Part shown: piece by piece, positions 53,088 to 60,068 of the stretch | How positions within the stretch are numbered: the stretch's first letter is position 1 | How the letters are laid out: each line of letters begins with the position of its first letter | DNA from: Asticcacaulis sp. SL142 | Lineage (GTDB): Bacteria > Pseudomonadota > Alphaproteobacteria > Caulobacterales > Caulobacteraceae | Length of the DNA stretch: 64,000 nt | Reading direction: 5' to 3' | NCBI RefSeq assembly: GCF_026625745.1 | Contig: NZ_CP113061.1 | Location: 2,009,501 to 2,073,500 of the forward strand | Made by a program: the position numbers and the translations under genes | Notes under the pieces: generated by a model | What the model was told of the DNA's origin: nothing | Databases searched by the model: none | What the model saw: the letters and a program-made list of their open reading frames with translations, nothing else

Positions 53088-53280
53088 GCGATTAAGTCGG
53101 TAATTTCAAAAGAAACTATTCAAGCGGCACACCTAAAAGCGTCGCAAAGCCTTGGAAATAACGGCTTAGATGGCAGTTTCGTGACATTTTTGCTGCACCG
53201 CACCGCCTGATATGAAAAATATTTCGCAAATGCACGAATTTCCATTGACGAAATTAAAAATCAGGATGAGGCTTAGAGTA

Positions 53281-53323
53281 TAGCCAAGGACGGCTAAAGC
53301 GTTTTTATTCGCCAAGGACGGCG
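53281..53323 (+). promoter_or_regulatory. Tandem ANTAR-target hairpins before the nitrate porin operon
   Basis: TAGCC-AAGGAC-GGCTA (53281-53296) and CGCC-AAGGAC-GGCG (53310-53323) are two short stem-loops with identical six-base loops, each with A at position 1 and G at position 4, separated by 13 bases. This is the pattern recognised by ANTAR antiterminators such as NasT. A terminator follows at 53351-53410, before the porin gene. Confidence 0.8.
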
Positions 53324-53350
53324 TTTAAACCTCCATCATAAAGACAGTGA

Positions 53351-53410
53351 CGTCTCAAGTTTTGATCGCATCGGTTTTCGGTGTGAAAAATTCTTGAGGC
53401 GTTTTTTTTT
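53351..53410 (+). terminator. Leader terminator (attenuator) of the porin-nrtABD operon
   Basis: CGTCTCAAG (53351-53359) and CTTGAGGCG (53393-53401) form a 9-pair stem with one wobble and a long loop, then nine T. It lies 24 bases before the porin start codon, so it acts inside the leader as an attenuator. I see no direct overlap with the second ANTAR hairpin. Confidence 0.78.
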
Positions 53411-53434
53411 GCTCACACATTGGGGATATTAAAA

Positions 53435-54682
53435 GTGGCAAAACTTAAGCCTATCGGGAACCTGCGCTTTTTTTTCTGCGCGACCACTGCATTGACATGT
53501 GCTGGTATCTCAACATCATCTTTCGCCGAGGATACGATTGCTGAGGCATTACAGGCCTCAAAACCTATACTTGAGTCCCGCCTGAGATTTGAAAACGTCA
53601 CGCAAGCCGGCTTACGTGAAACCGGTGCCTTAACCTGGCGCAACCGCGCCGGTTTTCAGTCCGGTGAATTCAAGGGCCTGAAACTGCTGGCCGAAATAGA
53701 AGATGTCCGTGCCCTTGACGGCGATTATAACTCAAACCTGAACGGTAAAACCGCGTTTGCGGTCGTTGCTGATCCGGAAGTGACTGAGGTCAATCGCCTG
53801 CAACTGACATGGACGCCCTCGGCCTTTACGACCGTCACCGTTGGCCGTCAGCGCATCGCCCTTGATGATCAGCGCTTTATCGGTTCGGTCGGCTGGCGTC
53901 AGGATGAGCAAACCTTTGACGCCGCCCGCATCGATACCGCCATTGGCAAGCTGAAACTGACCTATGCCTATATCACCGGCGTCAACCGGATCTTAGCCGA
54001 ACAACGCGACTGGGATTCGCAGTCCCATGTCCTGAACGCCACCTATTCGGTGTCAGAAGCCCTGAAACTGCAAGCCTTTGACTACGCGCTTGAGTTCGAC
54101 AATGCCGCCGCCTCATCGACCAATACGTACGGGGTGCGCGCCACCGGCAGCCTGTGGGCCTCGATGTTCAAGCTGGCCTATGCCGCCCAGTACGCCGAAC
54201 AAAAGGACTACGCCAACAACCCCGCCGATTTCAAACTGGCGCAATATTCGGCTGATGTCAGCGCTACCTACGACATCTTCACCGCCAAGCTGAACTACGA
54301 AGTGCTTGAGGGCAACGGCACGCAGGGCTTCATCACACCGCTTGGGACCGTCCATGCCTTTCAGGGCTGGTCGGATGTGTTCTCGGCCACTGGCGGTAAC
54401 AAAACCCACATCAATGGCATCAAGGACATGAATTTCAGCCTGATCGCCGCCACTCACACCAAGGTGCCGTGGCTGATGAACCCGACCTTTACGGTCATTT
54501 ACCGCGACCTTGAGACCGAACGCACGGGGCAGGCGCTGGGCACGGAATGGGATGCGCTGGCGACCGCGGGCCTGACCAAAAACCTCAGCCTGATGCTGAA
54601 ATATGCCGATTTTGAGCGCGCCAACACCGCTGCACCCGCCTCCCGCACCAAGGTGTGGGTCGGCCTTGAATACAAGCTTTAG
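53435..54682 (+). CDS. Outer-membrane porin, alginate-export-like, nitrate operon
   Basis: The 415-residue protein likely starts at GTG 53435, nine bases after GGGGA; TTG 53420 is also in frame. The signal peptide (LRFFFCATTALTCAGISTSSFA) precedes alternating strands of a barrel: LESRLRFENVTQAGLRE, LTWRNRAGFQSGEFKGLKLL, VNRLQLTWTPSAFTTVTVGRQRI. The strand SFTTV and the closing KVWVGLEYKL with a final aromatic-free Leu are consistent with this family. It is first in a transcript with nrtA-nrtB-nrtD and sits behind a NasT leader, so it probably passes nitrate across the outer membrane. Confidence 0.78.
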   Translation: MAKLKPIGNLRFFFCATTALTCAGISTSSFAEDTIAEALQASKPILESRLRFENVTQAGLRETGALTWRNRAGFQSGEFKGLKLLAEIEDVRALDGDYNSNLNGKTAFAVVADPEVTEVNRLQLTWTPSAFTTVTVGRQRIALDDQRFIGSVGWRQDEQTFDAARIDTAIGKLKLTYAYITGVNRILAEQRDWDSQSHVLNATYSVSEALKLQAFDYALEFDNAAASSTNTYGVRATGSLWASMFKLAYAAQYAEQKDYANNPADFKLAQYSADVSATYDIFTAKLNYEVLEGNGTQGFITPLGTVHAFQGWSDVFSATGGNKTHINGIKDMNFSLIAATHTKVPWLMNPTFTVIYRDLETERTGQALGTEWDALATAGLTKNLSLMLKYADFERANTAAPASRTKVWVGLEYKL

Positions 54683-54763
54683 CGCTCATGAAAAAGTTTC
54701 GCCGCGATGCGTCGAATACATTTTTCATGCTGATTTCATTAAGATTTAAGAGGAATTAAAAAC

Positions 54764-56062
54764 GTGACTGATATCAAATCTAATGCGGTCTCTAGCGCGC
54801 TTTCTGCTGACATCCAGCCCTCACGCCGCACACTCCTGACGGGCGCGGCCCTGACGCTGGCTGCCGCCAAGCTGGCCCTGCCGTCCGGAGCCTGGGCAGC
54901 CGGAAAGGGGCCGGAAGTCGCCTCGGCCCGTCTGGGCTTCATCGCGCTTACCGACGCCTCACCGCTGATTATCGCCAAGGAACGCGGCCTGTTCGCCAAG
55001 TACGGCATGCCCGATGTTGAGGTGCTGAAACAGGCCTCATGGGGCGCTACCCGCGATAATATCGTGCTGGGCTCCAAGGGCGGCGGCATCGACGGCGCGC
55101 ATATCCTGTCGCCCATGCCGTACCAGTTTACACTGGGTGTCGGTGCCCGCCCAACCCCGATGTATATTCTGACCCGTCTCAATACCAATGGTCAGGGCAT
55201 CAGCGTCGGCAACGATCTTAAGGCCGTTAAGGTTGGCCTCAATGCGGAGGGCCTTAAGGCCAAGTTCGCCCAGATGAAAGCTGCTGGCAACATGGCCAAG
55301 GTCGCCATGACCTATCGCGGCGGCACCCATGACCTGTGGCTGCGCTACTGGCTGGCGGCGGCGGGCGTGAACCCTGATACCGACTGCTCCACCATCGTCA
55401 TTCCGCCGCCTCAGATGGTCGCCAATATGAAGGCTGGCACGCAAGATGCCTTCTGCGTGGGCGAGCCGTGGAACGGCCAGTTGGTCAATCAAAAGATCGG
55501 CTATACCGCCACGACCACCTCCGAAATCTGGATGAACCATCCTGAAAAAGCTTTGGGGATGCGCGCTGATTGGGTTGATAAATATCCAAATGCCGCCAAG
55601 GCTTTGATCGCCGCCACTATGGAAGCTCAACAATGGTGCGACGCCAACCGTCAGGCCATGTGCGCCATTGCGGCCGGTCGTCAGTACATCAATGTGCCGA
55701 TCAATGACATTGTCCCGCGTCTGCAGGGCAAGATCAATTACGGCGATGGCCGCAATGTCACCGGCTCTCCACACCTGATGAAGTTCTGGGCCGATTTCGC
55801 CGCCTTCCCGTACAAGTCGCACGATGCCTGGTTCGTCACTGAGAACAAGCGCTGGGGCATTATCGATGATGCGGTGAATACGCAGGCTTTGGTCAATAAG
55901 GTCAACCGTGCCGACCTGTGGCGCGAAGTGGCCAAGCAATACGGCATCAAGACCCCGGCGTCGGATTCGCGCGGTGTTGAGAAATTCTTCGATGGCAAGG
56001 TCTTCGATCCGGCCAACCCTGCCGCCTATCTCAACAGCCAGCCGATCAAGAAACTGGCTTAA
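54764..56062 (+). CDS. nrtA: Nitrate ABC transporter substrate-binding protein
   Basis: The 432-residue protein begins at GTG 54764 after GAGG. A twin-arginine signal (SRRTLLTGAALTLAAAKLAL) shows export to the periplasm. SARLGFIALTDASPLIIAKERGLFAKYGMPDVEV, AHILSPMPYQFTLGV, TYRGGTHDLWLRYWLAA and DAFCVGEPWNGQLV follow the NrtA/CmpA pattern, including the nitrate-site loops. It binds nitrate for the NrtB-NrtD channel. It differs from nasS, which lacks the signal. It lies 81 bases after the porin and 14 before nrtB. Confidence 0.93.
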   Translation: MTDIKSNAVSSALSADIQPSRRTLLTGAALTLAAAKLALPSGAWAAGKGPEVASARLGFIALTDASPLIIAKERGLFAKYGMPDVEVLKQASWGATRDNIVLGSKGGGIDGAHILSPMPYQFTLGVGARPTPMYILTRLNTNGQGISVGNDLKAVKVGLNAEGLKAKFAQMKAAGNMAKVAMTYRGGTHDLWLRYWLAAAGVNPDTDCSTIVIPPPQMVANMKAGTQDAFCVGEPWNGQLVNQKIGYTATTTSEIWMNHPEKALGMRADWVDKYPNAAKALIAATMEAQQWCDANRQAMCAIAAGRQYINVPINDIVPRLQGKINYGDGRNVTGSPHLMKFWADFAAFPYKSHDAWFVTENKRWGIIDDAVNTQALVNKVNRADLWREVAKQYGIKTPASDSRGVEKFFDGKVFDPANPAAYLNSQPIKKLA

Positions 56063-56076
56063 CGCGGAGACCTGAC

Positions 56077-57009
56077 ATGGCTTTCGATACACCTAAACTC
56101 GCGACGGGAGAGGCATCTGTGCCAGAGACTCACACCAAAGATGCCTCTCCCGTCGCTACACGCGTCACCCCACGCGATCCGATCGCGCTCGCCCAGCAAA
56201 AGCAGATCAATGCCGCCAAGCTGCGTAAGTTTGCGGATAAGGTCTCGACCTGGCTGATGCCCGCCCTGACCATCGCCGCCTTCCTGCTGATATGGGAAGT
56301 GATCTCCAACGCCTTTCCGGGCGGGCTGCCCGCGCCCTCTATGGTGCTGATGGAATCGCAGGAACTGATTTTCAACCCGTTCTATGATCGCGGCGGGGTC
56401 GACAAAGGCCTGTTCTGGCATGTCATGACCTCACTCAGCCGGGTCGGGATCGGCTTTGGTCTGGCGGCCATTGCGGGTGTGCTGTTGGGTGCGTTTATCG
56501 GCACGGTCGATCTGGCGCGTAAGGGCCTTGATCCGATCTTTCAGGTCTTTCGCACCGTGCCGCCGCTGGCGTGGCTGCCGATTTCGCTGGCAGCCCTGCG
56601 CGAGGCGGAACCTTCGGCATTGTTTGTGATTTTCATCACCTCGATCTGGCCGATCGTGATCAATACCGCCGTCGGTGTGCGCAATATCCCGCAGGACTAT
56701 CTCAATGTCGCCAAGGTGTTGCGCCTGCATCCGGTCGAGTTCTTTTTCCAGATCATGCTGCCCGCCGCCACCCCGCATATCTTCACGGGTTTGCGCATCG
56801 GTGTCGGCATGAGTTGGCTGGCCATTGTCGCCTCGGAAATGCTGCTGGGCGGGGTCGGCATCGGCTTCTTCATCTGGGATCAGTACAATTCGTCGCGCAT
56901 GTCCGACATCATCGTTGCCCTGATGTGGGTCGGCATGGTCGGGTTTATTCTGGACCGTCTGGTGGCCATGCTGGGTCAGTATGTGTCGCGTGGGACTACC
57001 GCCGACTGA
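56077..57009 (+). CDS. nrtB: Nitrate ABC transporter permease
   Basis: The 310-residue protein has a polar N-terminal extension of about 60 residues, then five to six membrane segments (WLMPALTIAAFLLIWEVI, GIGFGLAAIAGVLLGAFIG, ALFVIFITSIWPIVINTAVGV, LDRLVAMLGQYV) and the transporter loop QDYLNVAKVLRLHPVEFFFQIMLPAATPHIF. It matches NrtB/SsuC-type permeases. The N-terminal extension is Ala/Pro/Thr rich and unusual. It follows nrtA by 14 bases; an unstable repeat with GGGGAGAGGG separates it from nrtD. Confidence 0.9.
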   Translation: MAFDTPKLATGEASVPETHTKDASPVATRVTPRDPIALAQQKQINAAKLRKFADKVSTWLMPALTIAAFLLIWEVISNAFPGGLPAPSMVLMESQELIFNPFYDRGGVDKGLFWHVMTSLSRVGIGFGLAAIAGVLLGAFIGTVDLARKGLDPIFQVFRTVPPLAWLPISLAALREAEPSALFVIFITSIWPIVINTAVGVRNIPQDYLNVAKVLRLHPVEFFFQIMLPAATPHIFTGLRIGVGMSWLAIVASEMLLGGVGIGFFIWDQYNSSRMSDIIVALMWVGMVGFILDRLVAMLGQYVSRGTTAD

Positions 57010-57030
57010 TCAATATTTGCCCCTAACCTT

Positions 57031-57085
57031 TATTGCCCCTCACCCTACCCTCTCCCCGTAAACGGGGAGAGGGAATTAAGGAGCC
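57031..57085. repeat. Short palindromic intergenic repeat inside the nrt operon
   Basis: CTCTCCCCGT and ACGGGGAGAG form a near-perfect stem within the 81-base nrtB-nrtD gap. The word types match the repeats at 837-1000 and 57910-58043. RBS AAGGAG and the nrtD start come right after it. It may modulate message stability between nrtB and nrtD. Confidence 0.6.
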
Positions 57086-57090
57086 TCCTC

Positions 57091-57900
57091 ATGCAAAAAC
57101 CCATTCTTTCCCTTGAAAATATCTATGTCGATTTTGAGCGCGACGGGGTGATTTCCCATGTGCTCGACAATGTGTCCTTAAGCGTTCAAACGGGCGAGTT
57201 TATCTCGATCATCGGCCATTCCGGCTGCGGGAAATCGACCCTGTTGAACGTGGTGGCGGGGCTGGTGCCCGTCACTATGGGCGCAGCGTTGCTGGAAAAC
57301 AAGGAAATCACCGGCCCCGGCCCGGAGCGCGCCGTAGTGTTTCAGAACCACTCCCTGCTGCCGTGGATGACGGTCTATGAGAACGTCAAGCTGGCGGTCA
57401 ACAAACTCTATGGCCACTCTGAGAGCATGAAAAAGGTTCATGAGCGCGTTATGAACAATCTCGATCTGGTCAAGATGACCCACGCCAAGGATAAGCGCCC
57501 CGGCGAAATTTCCGGCGGCATGAAACAACGCGTCGGTATCGCCCGCGCCCTCAGCATGGAGCCCAAGGTGCTGCTGCTGGATGAACCGTTCGGCGCACTG
57601 GATGCCCTGACTCGCGGCCATTTGCAGGACACGGTTATGGAACTGCACGACCGCATCAAGGCCACGGTTTTGATGATTACCCACGATGTCGATGAAGCCG
57701 TGCTGCTGGCGGATCGCGTGGTGATGATGTCGAACGGCCCCAAGGCGACGATTGGCAAGATTGTTGACGTCACCTCACCGCGTCCGCGGGTGCGCCGAGA
57801 GCTTTACAATGACCGCAGTTTCATGAGTTGCCGCCAAGAGATCGTCAGCTTCCTTGAGGAACATGACCGCGTGGTCAAGTTCGAACCGGTTCCTGCTTAA
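57091..57900 (+). CDS. nrtD: Nitrate ABC transporter ATP-binding protein
   Basis: The 269-residue protein is a single ABC ATPase: Walker A GHSGCGKSTLLNVVAGL, Q-loop VVFQNHSLLPW, signature ISGGMKQRVGIARAL, Walker B VLLLDEPFGALDALT and H-loop ITHDVDEAVLLAD. The pattern DALTRGHLQDTVMELHDRIKAT fits NrtD/SsuB/CmpD. It supplies energy for NrtA-NrtB nitrate uptake. It starts 81 bases after nrtB behind AAGGAGCC and is followed by a repeat element rather than another transport gene. Confidence 0.92.
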   Translation: MQKPILSLENIYVDFERDGVISHVLDNVSLSVQTGEFISIIGHSGCGKSTLLNVVAGLVPVTMGAALLENKEITGPGPERAVVFQNHSLLPWMTVYENVKLAVNKLYGHSESMKKVHERVMNNLDLVKMTHAKDKRPGEISGGMKQRVGIARALSMEPKVLLLDEPFGALDALTRGHLQDTVMELHDRIKATVLMITHDVDEAVLLADRVVMMSNGPKATIGKIVDVTSPRPRVRRELYNDRSFMSCRQEIVSFLEEHDRVVKFEPVPA

Positions 57901-57909
57901 TCCTTTTTA

Positions 57910-58043
57910 TACCTCCCCATCAAGATGGGGAGGGGGACCGCTTTGCGTAGCAAAGGGGTGGTGGGGGCTCTTTCTCTAAGAAGCCCCCCACCGTCATTTC
58001 GCTACGCTCAATGCCACCTCCCCCGCCACAGGCAGGGGAGTAT
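57910..58043. repeat. Compound palindromic intergenic repeat
   Basis: ACCTCCCCATC and GATGGGGAGG (57911-57931) form one hairpin; GGTGGGGGCTCTT and AAGCCCCCCACC (57958-57992) form a second; ACCTCCCCCGCC then GGCAGGGGAGT closes the element. It separates the convergent nrtD and kinase-phosphatase genes and resembles the element at 837-1000. It may also act as a bidirectional terminator. Confidence 0.65.
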
Positions 58044-58053
58044 ATTTTTCTGG

Positions 58054-59802
58054 CTACCCCAACCGATCCAGAAAACCCCGCATCAGTTCCGGCGTGATTT
58101 GCAGTCCGCTGCCCAGCACCAGCAGCAGAACGATAAACAGGATCAGCGTCGTCAACTGCCAGAAGCGCTGGGGGAAACGCTCGAAATAGCGCTGCTTGAG
58201 TGAGGTCGGGGCCGCCGCATAGGCCCCGCTTTCCAGCTTGAATGCCATCTCGAACCCATCCTGAAAACGCTCAGTGGCATCGGGCGCCAAGGCCTGCACA
58301 ATCAGGCTTTCCAGCCACGCGGGCAGGTCCTTGCGTTTTTTCAGCAGCGAATCCGGCCGGGTCAGGTTGGGTTTGGTGAACGGCTCGGACTCACCATAAG
58401 GAAACGCCCCGCCGGAGAACATACGGTAGATGGTAACGCCGAGCGCGAAGATATCGGACTGCTCATTGCCCCATTCGCCATCGAACATTTCCGGCGACAT
58501 ATAGTTGGCCGTCCCCGGCGGAATAATCCCTATCGGCTGATCCAGCAGCGGCAAACGCGCAAAGCCCAGATCAAGCAGCTTAAGCCCGCCATCGCGCAGC
58601 AGGATAATGTTATCCGGCTTCACATCACGGTGGATGACGCCTGCGCGGTGCAGCGACCCCAGCGCCTTGGCCAGCCTGATGGCGATATCCAGCCCCTCTG
58701 TCAGCGACACCGCGGGCTTGCGCGACAGGCGTTTTTCTAAGGTCTCGCCCTCATAATAGGGCTGGGCCACATAGAGGCAGGTCTGACGCTTGGGCGGCAG
58801 CAGCAAAACCGAACCGATCCAGATATGCTGCACGCGACTGGCCACCCAGGTCTCACGCACAAAGGCCTGACGGGCCGAGGTATCGGCCTGAAGATTATGG
58901 GGCTTAGGGAACTTCAGGATGACCGTACGCGGCTCATTCAGGTCACGGGCGCGGAAAACACGGCTATAGATGCCGTCCGACAGCATGGCCTCCAGCTTAA
59001 AACCGTCAATCTCCTCGCCCACCTCCGGCGGATCGCGCATAGGCAGGCGCGATATAAAGGCATCGAGATCCTTCACCGTGGCTGGCGGCAGCTCGAAAAT
59101 GTCGATGACCAGAGCGGTCGTGTTGTCATCACCGCCCAGCTCCATCGCCAGATCAATCAGCTTTTTGGCGGTTTCATCCGGCGATAAACGCTGCGCCAGA
59201 ATATTGCCGATCTGGGTATCATTTAGCTTACCATGCACCCCGTCCGAACAGAGCAATAGCCGGTCATGAGGCATGACATCGTGGACGCGGTAATCAATGC
59301 GTACCGCTTCATCAAAGCCAATGGCGCGGGTGATAAAGTTCGAGGCTTCGGCCCCATCCGGCTTATGGTCGCGGGTCAAAAGCCCCATCGCCCCTTCGCG
59401 CAGGCGATAAAGGCGGGTGTCGCCAATATGAAAGCTGTGCAGCCGACGCCCCTTGATGACAATGCCGGTGAAGACACAGGCCATGCCTTTCAGGTTTTCG
59501 TCCTTGATCCCTTGCAGGTGAATCCAGTGGTTGATGCTCTCCAGCGCCCGACCGGCGGTCTTTTGCGGCGACAGGGCTTCAGACTGGCTGAGGTAATCGT
59601 CAATAAAGGAGCGCACAGCCAGTTCGGCGGCCACCCGCCCGCCCTTGCGCGAGCCGACCCCGTCCGCCACCGCGGCGACCAGCCCGTGATGTGAGCGCGC
59701 ATCGGCAAGGCACGCGGCGGCGAAATCCTGATTATCACTACGCCGCCCAATATGGCTGCTATAGCCTATGGCAGCCTTAAGGCGTGTGGTGGCAACGGCC
59801 AT
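58054..59802 (-). CDS. Fused PP2C phosphatase and Ser/Thr protein kinase, membrane anchored
   Basis: The 582-residue protein has a PP2C domain in residues 10-240 (RRSDNQDFAAACLAD, VAAVADGVGSRKGG, SFHIGDTRLYRL, LLLCSDGVHGKL, GGDDNTTALVIDI), with the metal-binding Asp residues kept. A kinase domain occupies residues about 270-530: VILKFPKPHN (Lys), HRAGVIHRDVKPDNIILL (catalytic loop) and LLDLGFARLP, with DLG in place of DFG, and GTANYMSPEMFDGEWGN. A C-terminal hydrophobic segment LTTLILFIVLLLVLG anchors it. It sits between nrtD and nirB on the opposite strand. Similar fused genes occur in pseudomonad nitrate clusters, but their substrate is not known. Confidence 0.88.
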   Translation of the reverse strand: MAVATTRLKAAIGYSSHIGRRSDNQDFAAACLADARSHHGLVAAVADGVGSRKGGRVAAELAVRSFIDDYLSQSEALSPQKTAGRALESINHWIHLQGIKDENLKGMACVFTGIVIKGRRLHSFHIGDTRLYRLREGAMGLLTRDHKPDGAEASNFITRAIGFDEAVRIDYRVHDVMPHDRLLLCSDGVHGKLNDTQIGNILAQRLSPDETAKKLIDLAMELGGDDNTTALVIDIFELPPATVKDLDAFISRLPMRDPPEVGEEIDGFKLEAMLSDGIYSRVFRARDLNEPRTVILKFPKPHNLQADTSARQAFVRETWVASRVQHIWIGSVLLLPPKRQTCLYVAQPYYEGETLEKRLSRKPAVSLTEGLDIAIRLAKALGSLHRAGVIHRDVKPDNIILLRDGGLKLLDLGFARLPLLDQPIGIIPPGTANYMSPEMFDGEWGNEQSDIFALGVTIYRMFSGGAFPYGESEPFTKPNLTRPDSLLKKRKDLPAWLESLIVQALAPDATERFQDGFEMAFKLESGAYAAAPTSLKQRYFERFPQRFWQLTTLILFIVLLLVLGSGLQITPELMRGFLDRLG

Positions 59803-59867
59803 AGCGACATATCCCCCGCTCTGTTTTGGCTATCTAAACTGAAAACAACGCGCCGCACAATTTCAGT

Positions 59868-59898
59868 TTGACATTTTTGCAAAAGACAGGCGTAATAA
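59868..59898 (+). promoter_or_regulatory. Possible promoter of the nirB operon leader
   Basis: TTGACA at 59868-59873 and TAATAA at 59893-59898 (18-19 bases apart) could be -35 and -10 elements. Transcription would begin just before the first leader hairpin at 59905. The spacing is a little long, so this is tentative. Confidence 0.35.
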
Positions 59899-59904
59899 AA
59901 TCAC

Positions 59905-59982
59905 AGACCAATGAGGGTCTAATTAAATTCGCCGTTTCCCGTCAATGATGACAGGTGATGGCTCCATAGGACAAAGATGTCC
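59905..59982 (+). promoter_or_regulatory. ANTAR-target hairpins in the nirB leader
   Basis: Three short stem-loops with six-base loops are present: AGACC-AATGAG-GGTCT (59905-59920), CCCGTC-AATGAT-GACAGG (59938-59955, one mismatch) and GGAC-AAAGAT-GTCC (59969-59982). Every loop has A at position 1 and G at position 4. The second and third are separated by 13 bases, the same linker as in the porin leader. The third shares its 3' arm with the following terminator, so NasT binding should prevent termination. Confidence 0.82.
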
Positions 59983-60029
59983 CGCAACCCGTAAAGGCTC
60001 CGCGCCCCAAGGGTTGCGGGATTTTTTTT
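59980..60029 (+). terminator. Attenuator terminator of the nirB-nirD-nasA operon
   Basis: TCCCGCAACCC (59980-59990) and GGGTTGCGGGA (60011-60021) form a perfect 11-pair stem followed by eight T. The first three bases belong also to the 3' arm of the last ANTAR hairpin, so both structures cannot form together. Confidence 0.9.
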
Positions 60030-60068
60030 GGCCAAAACGCAACCTTTCACCCCTTGAGGGCCGCCGTT

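Noticed and set aside
53160-53210. Sigma-54 promoter (TGGCA...TTGC) before the nitrate porin leader
   Set aside because: The two elements are too far apart to match the -24/-12 spacing.
55037-56092. A 351-codon minus-strand frame opposite nrtA
   Set aside because: nrtA is certain on the plus strand; the opposite frame is open only because of codon bias in GC-rich DNA.
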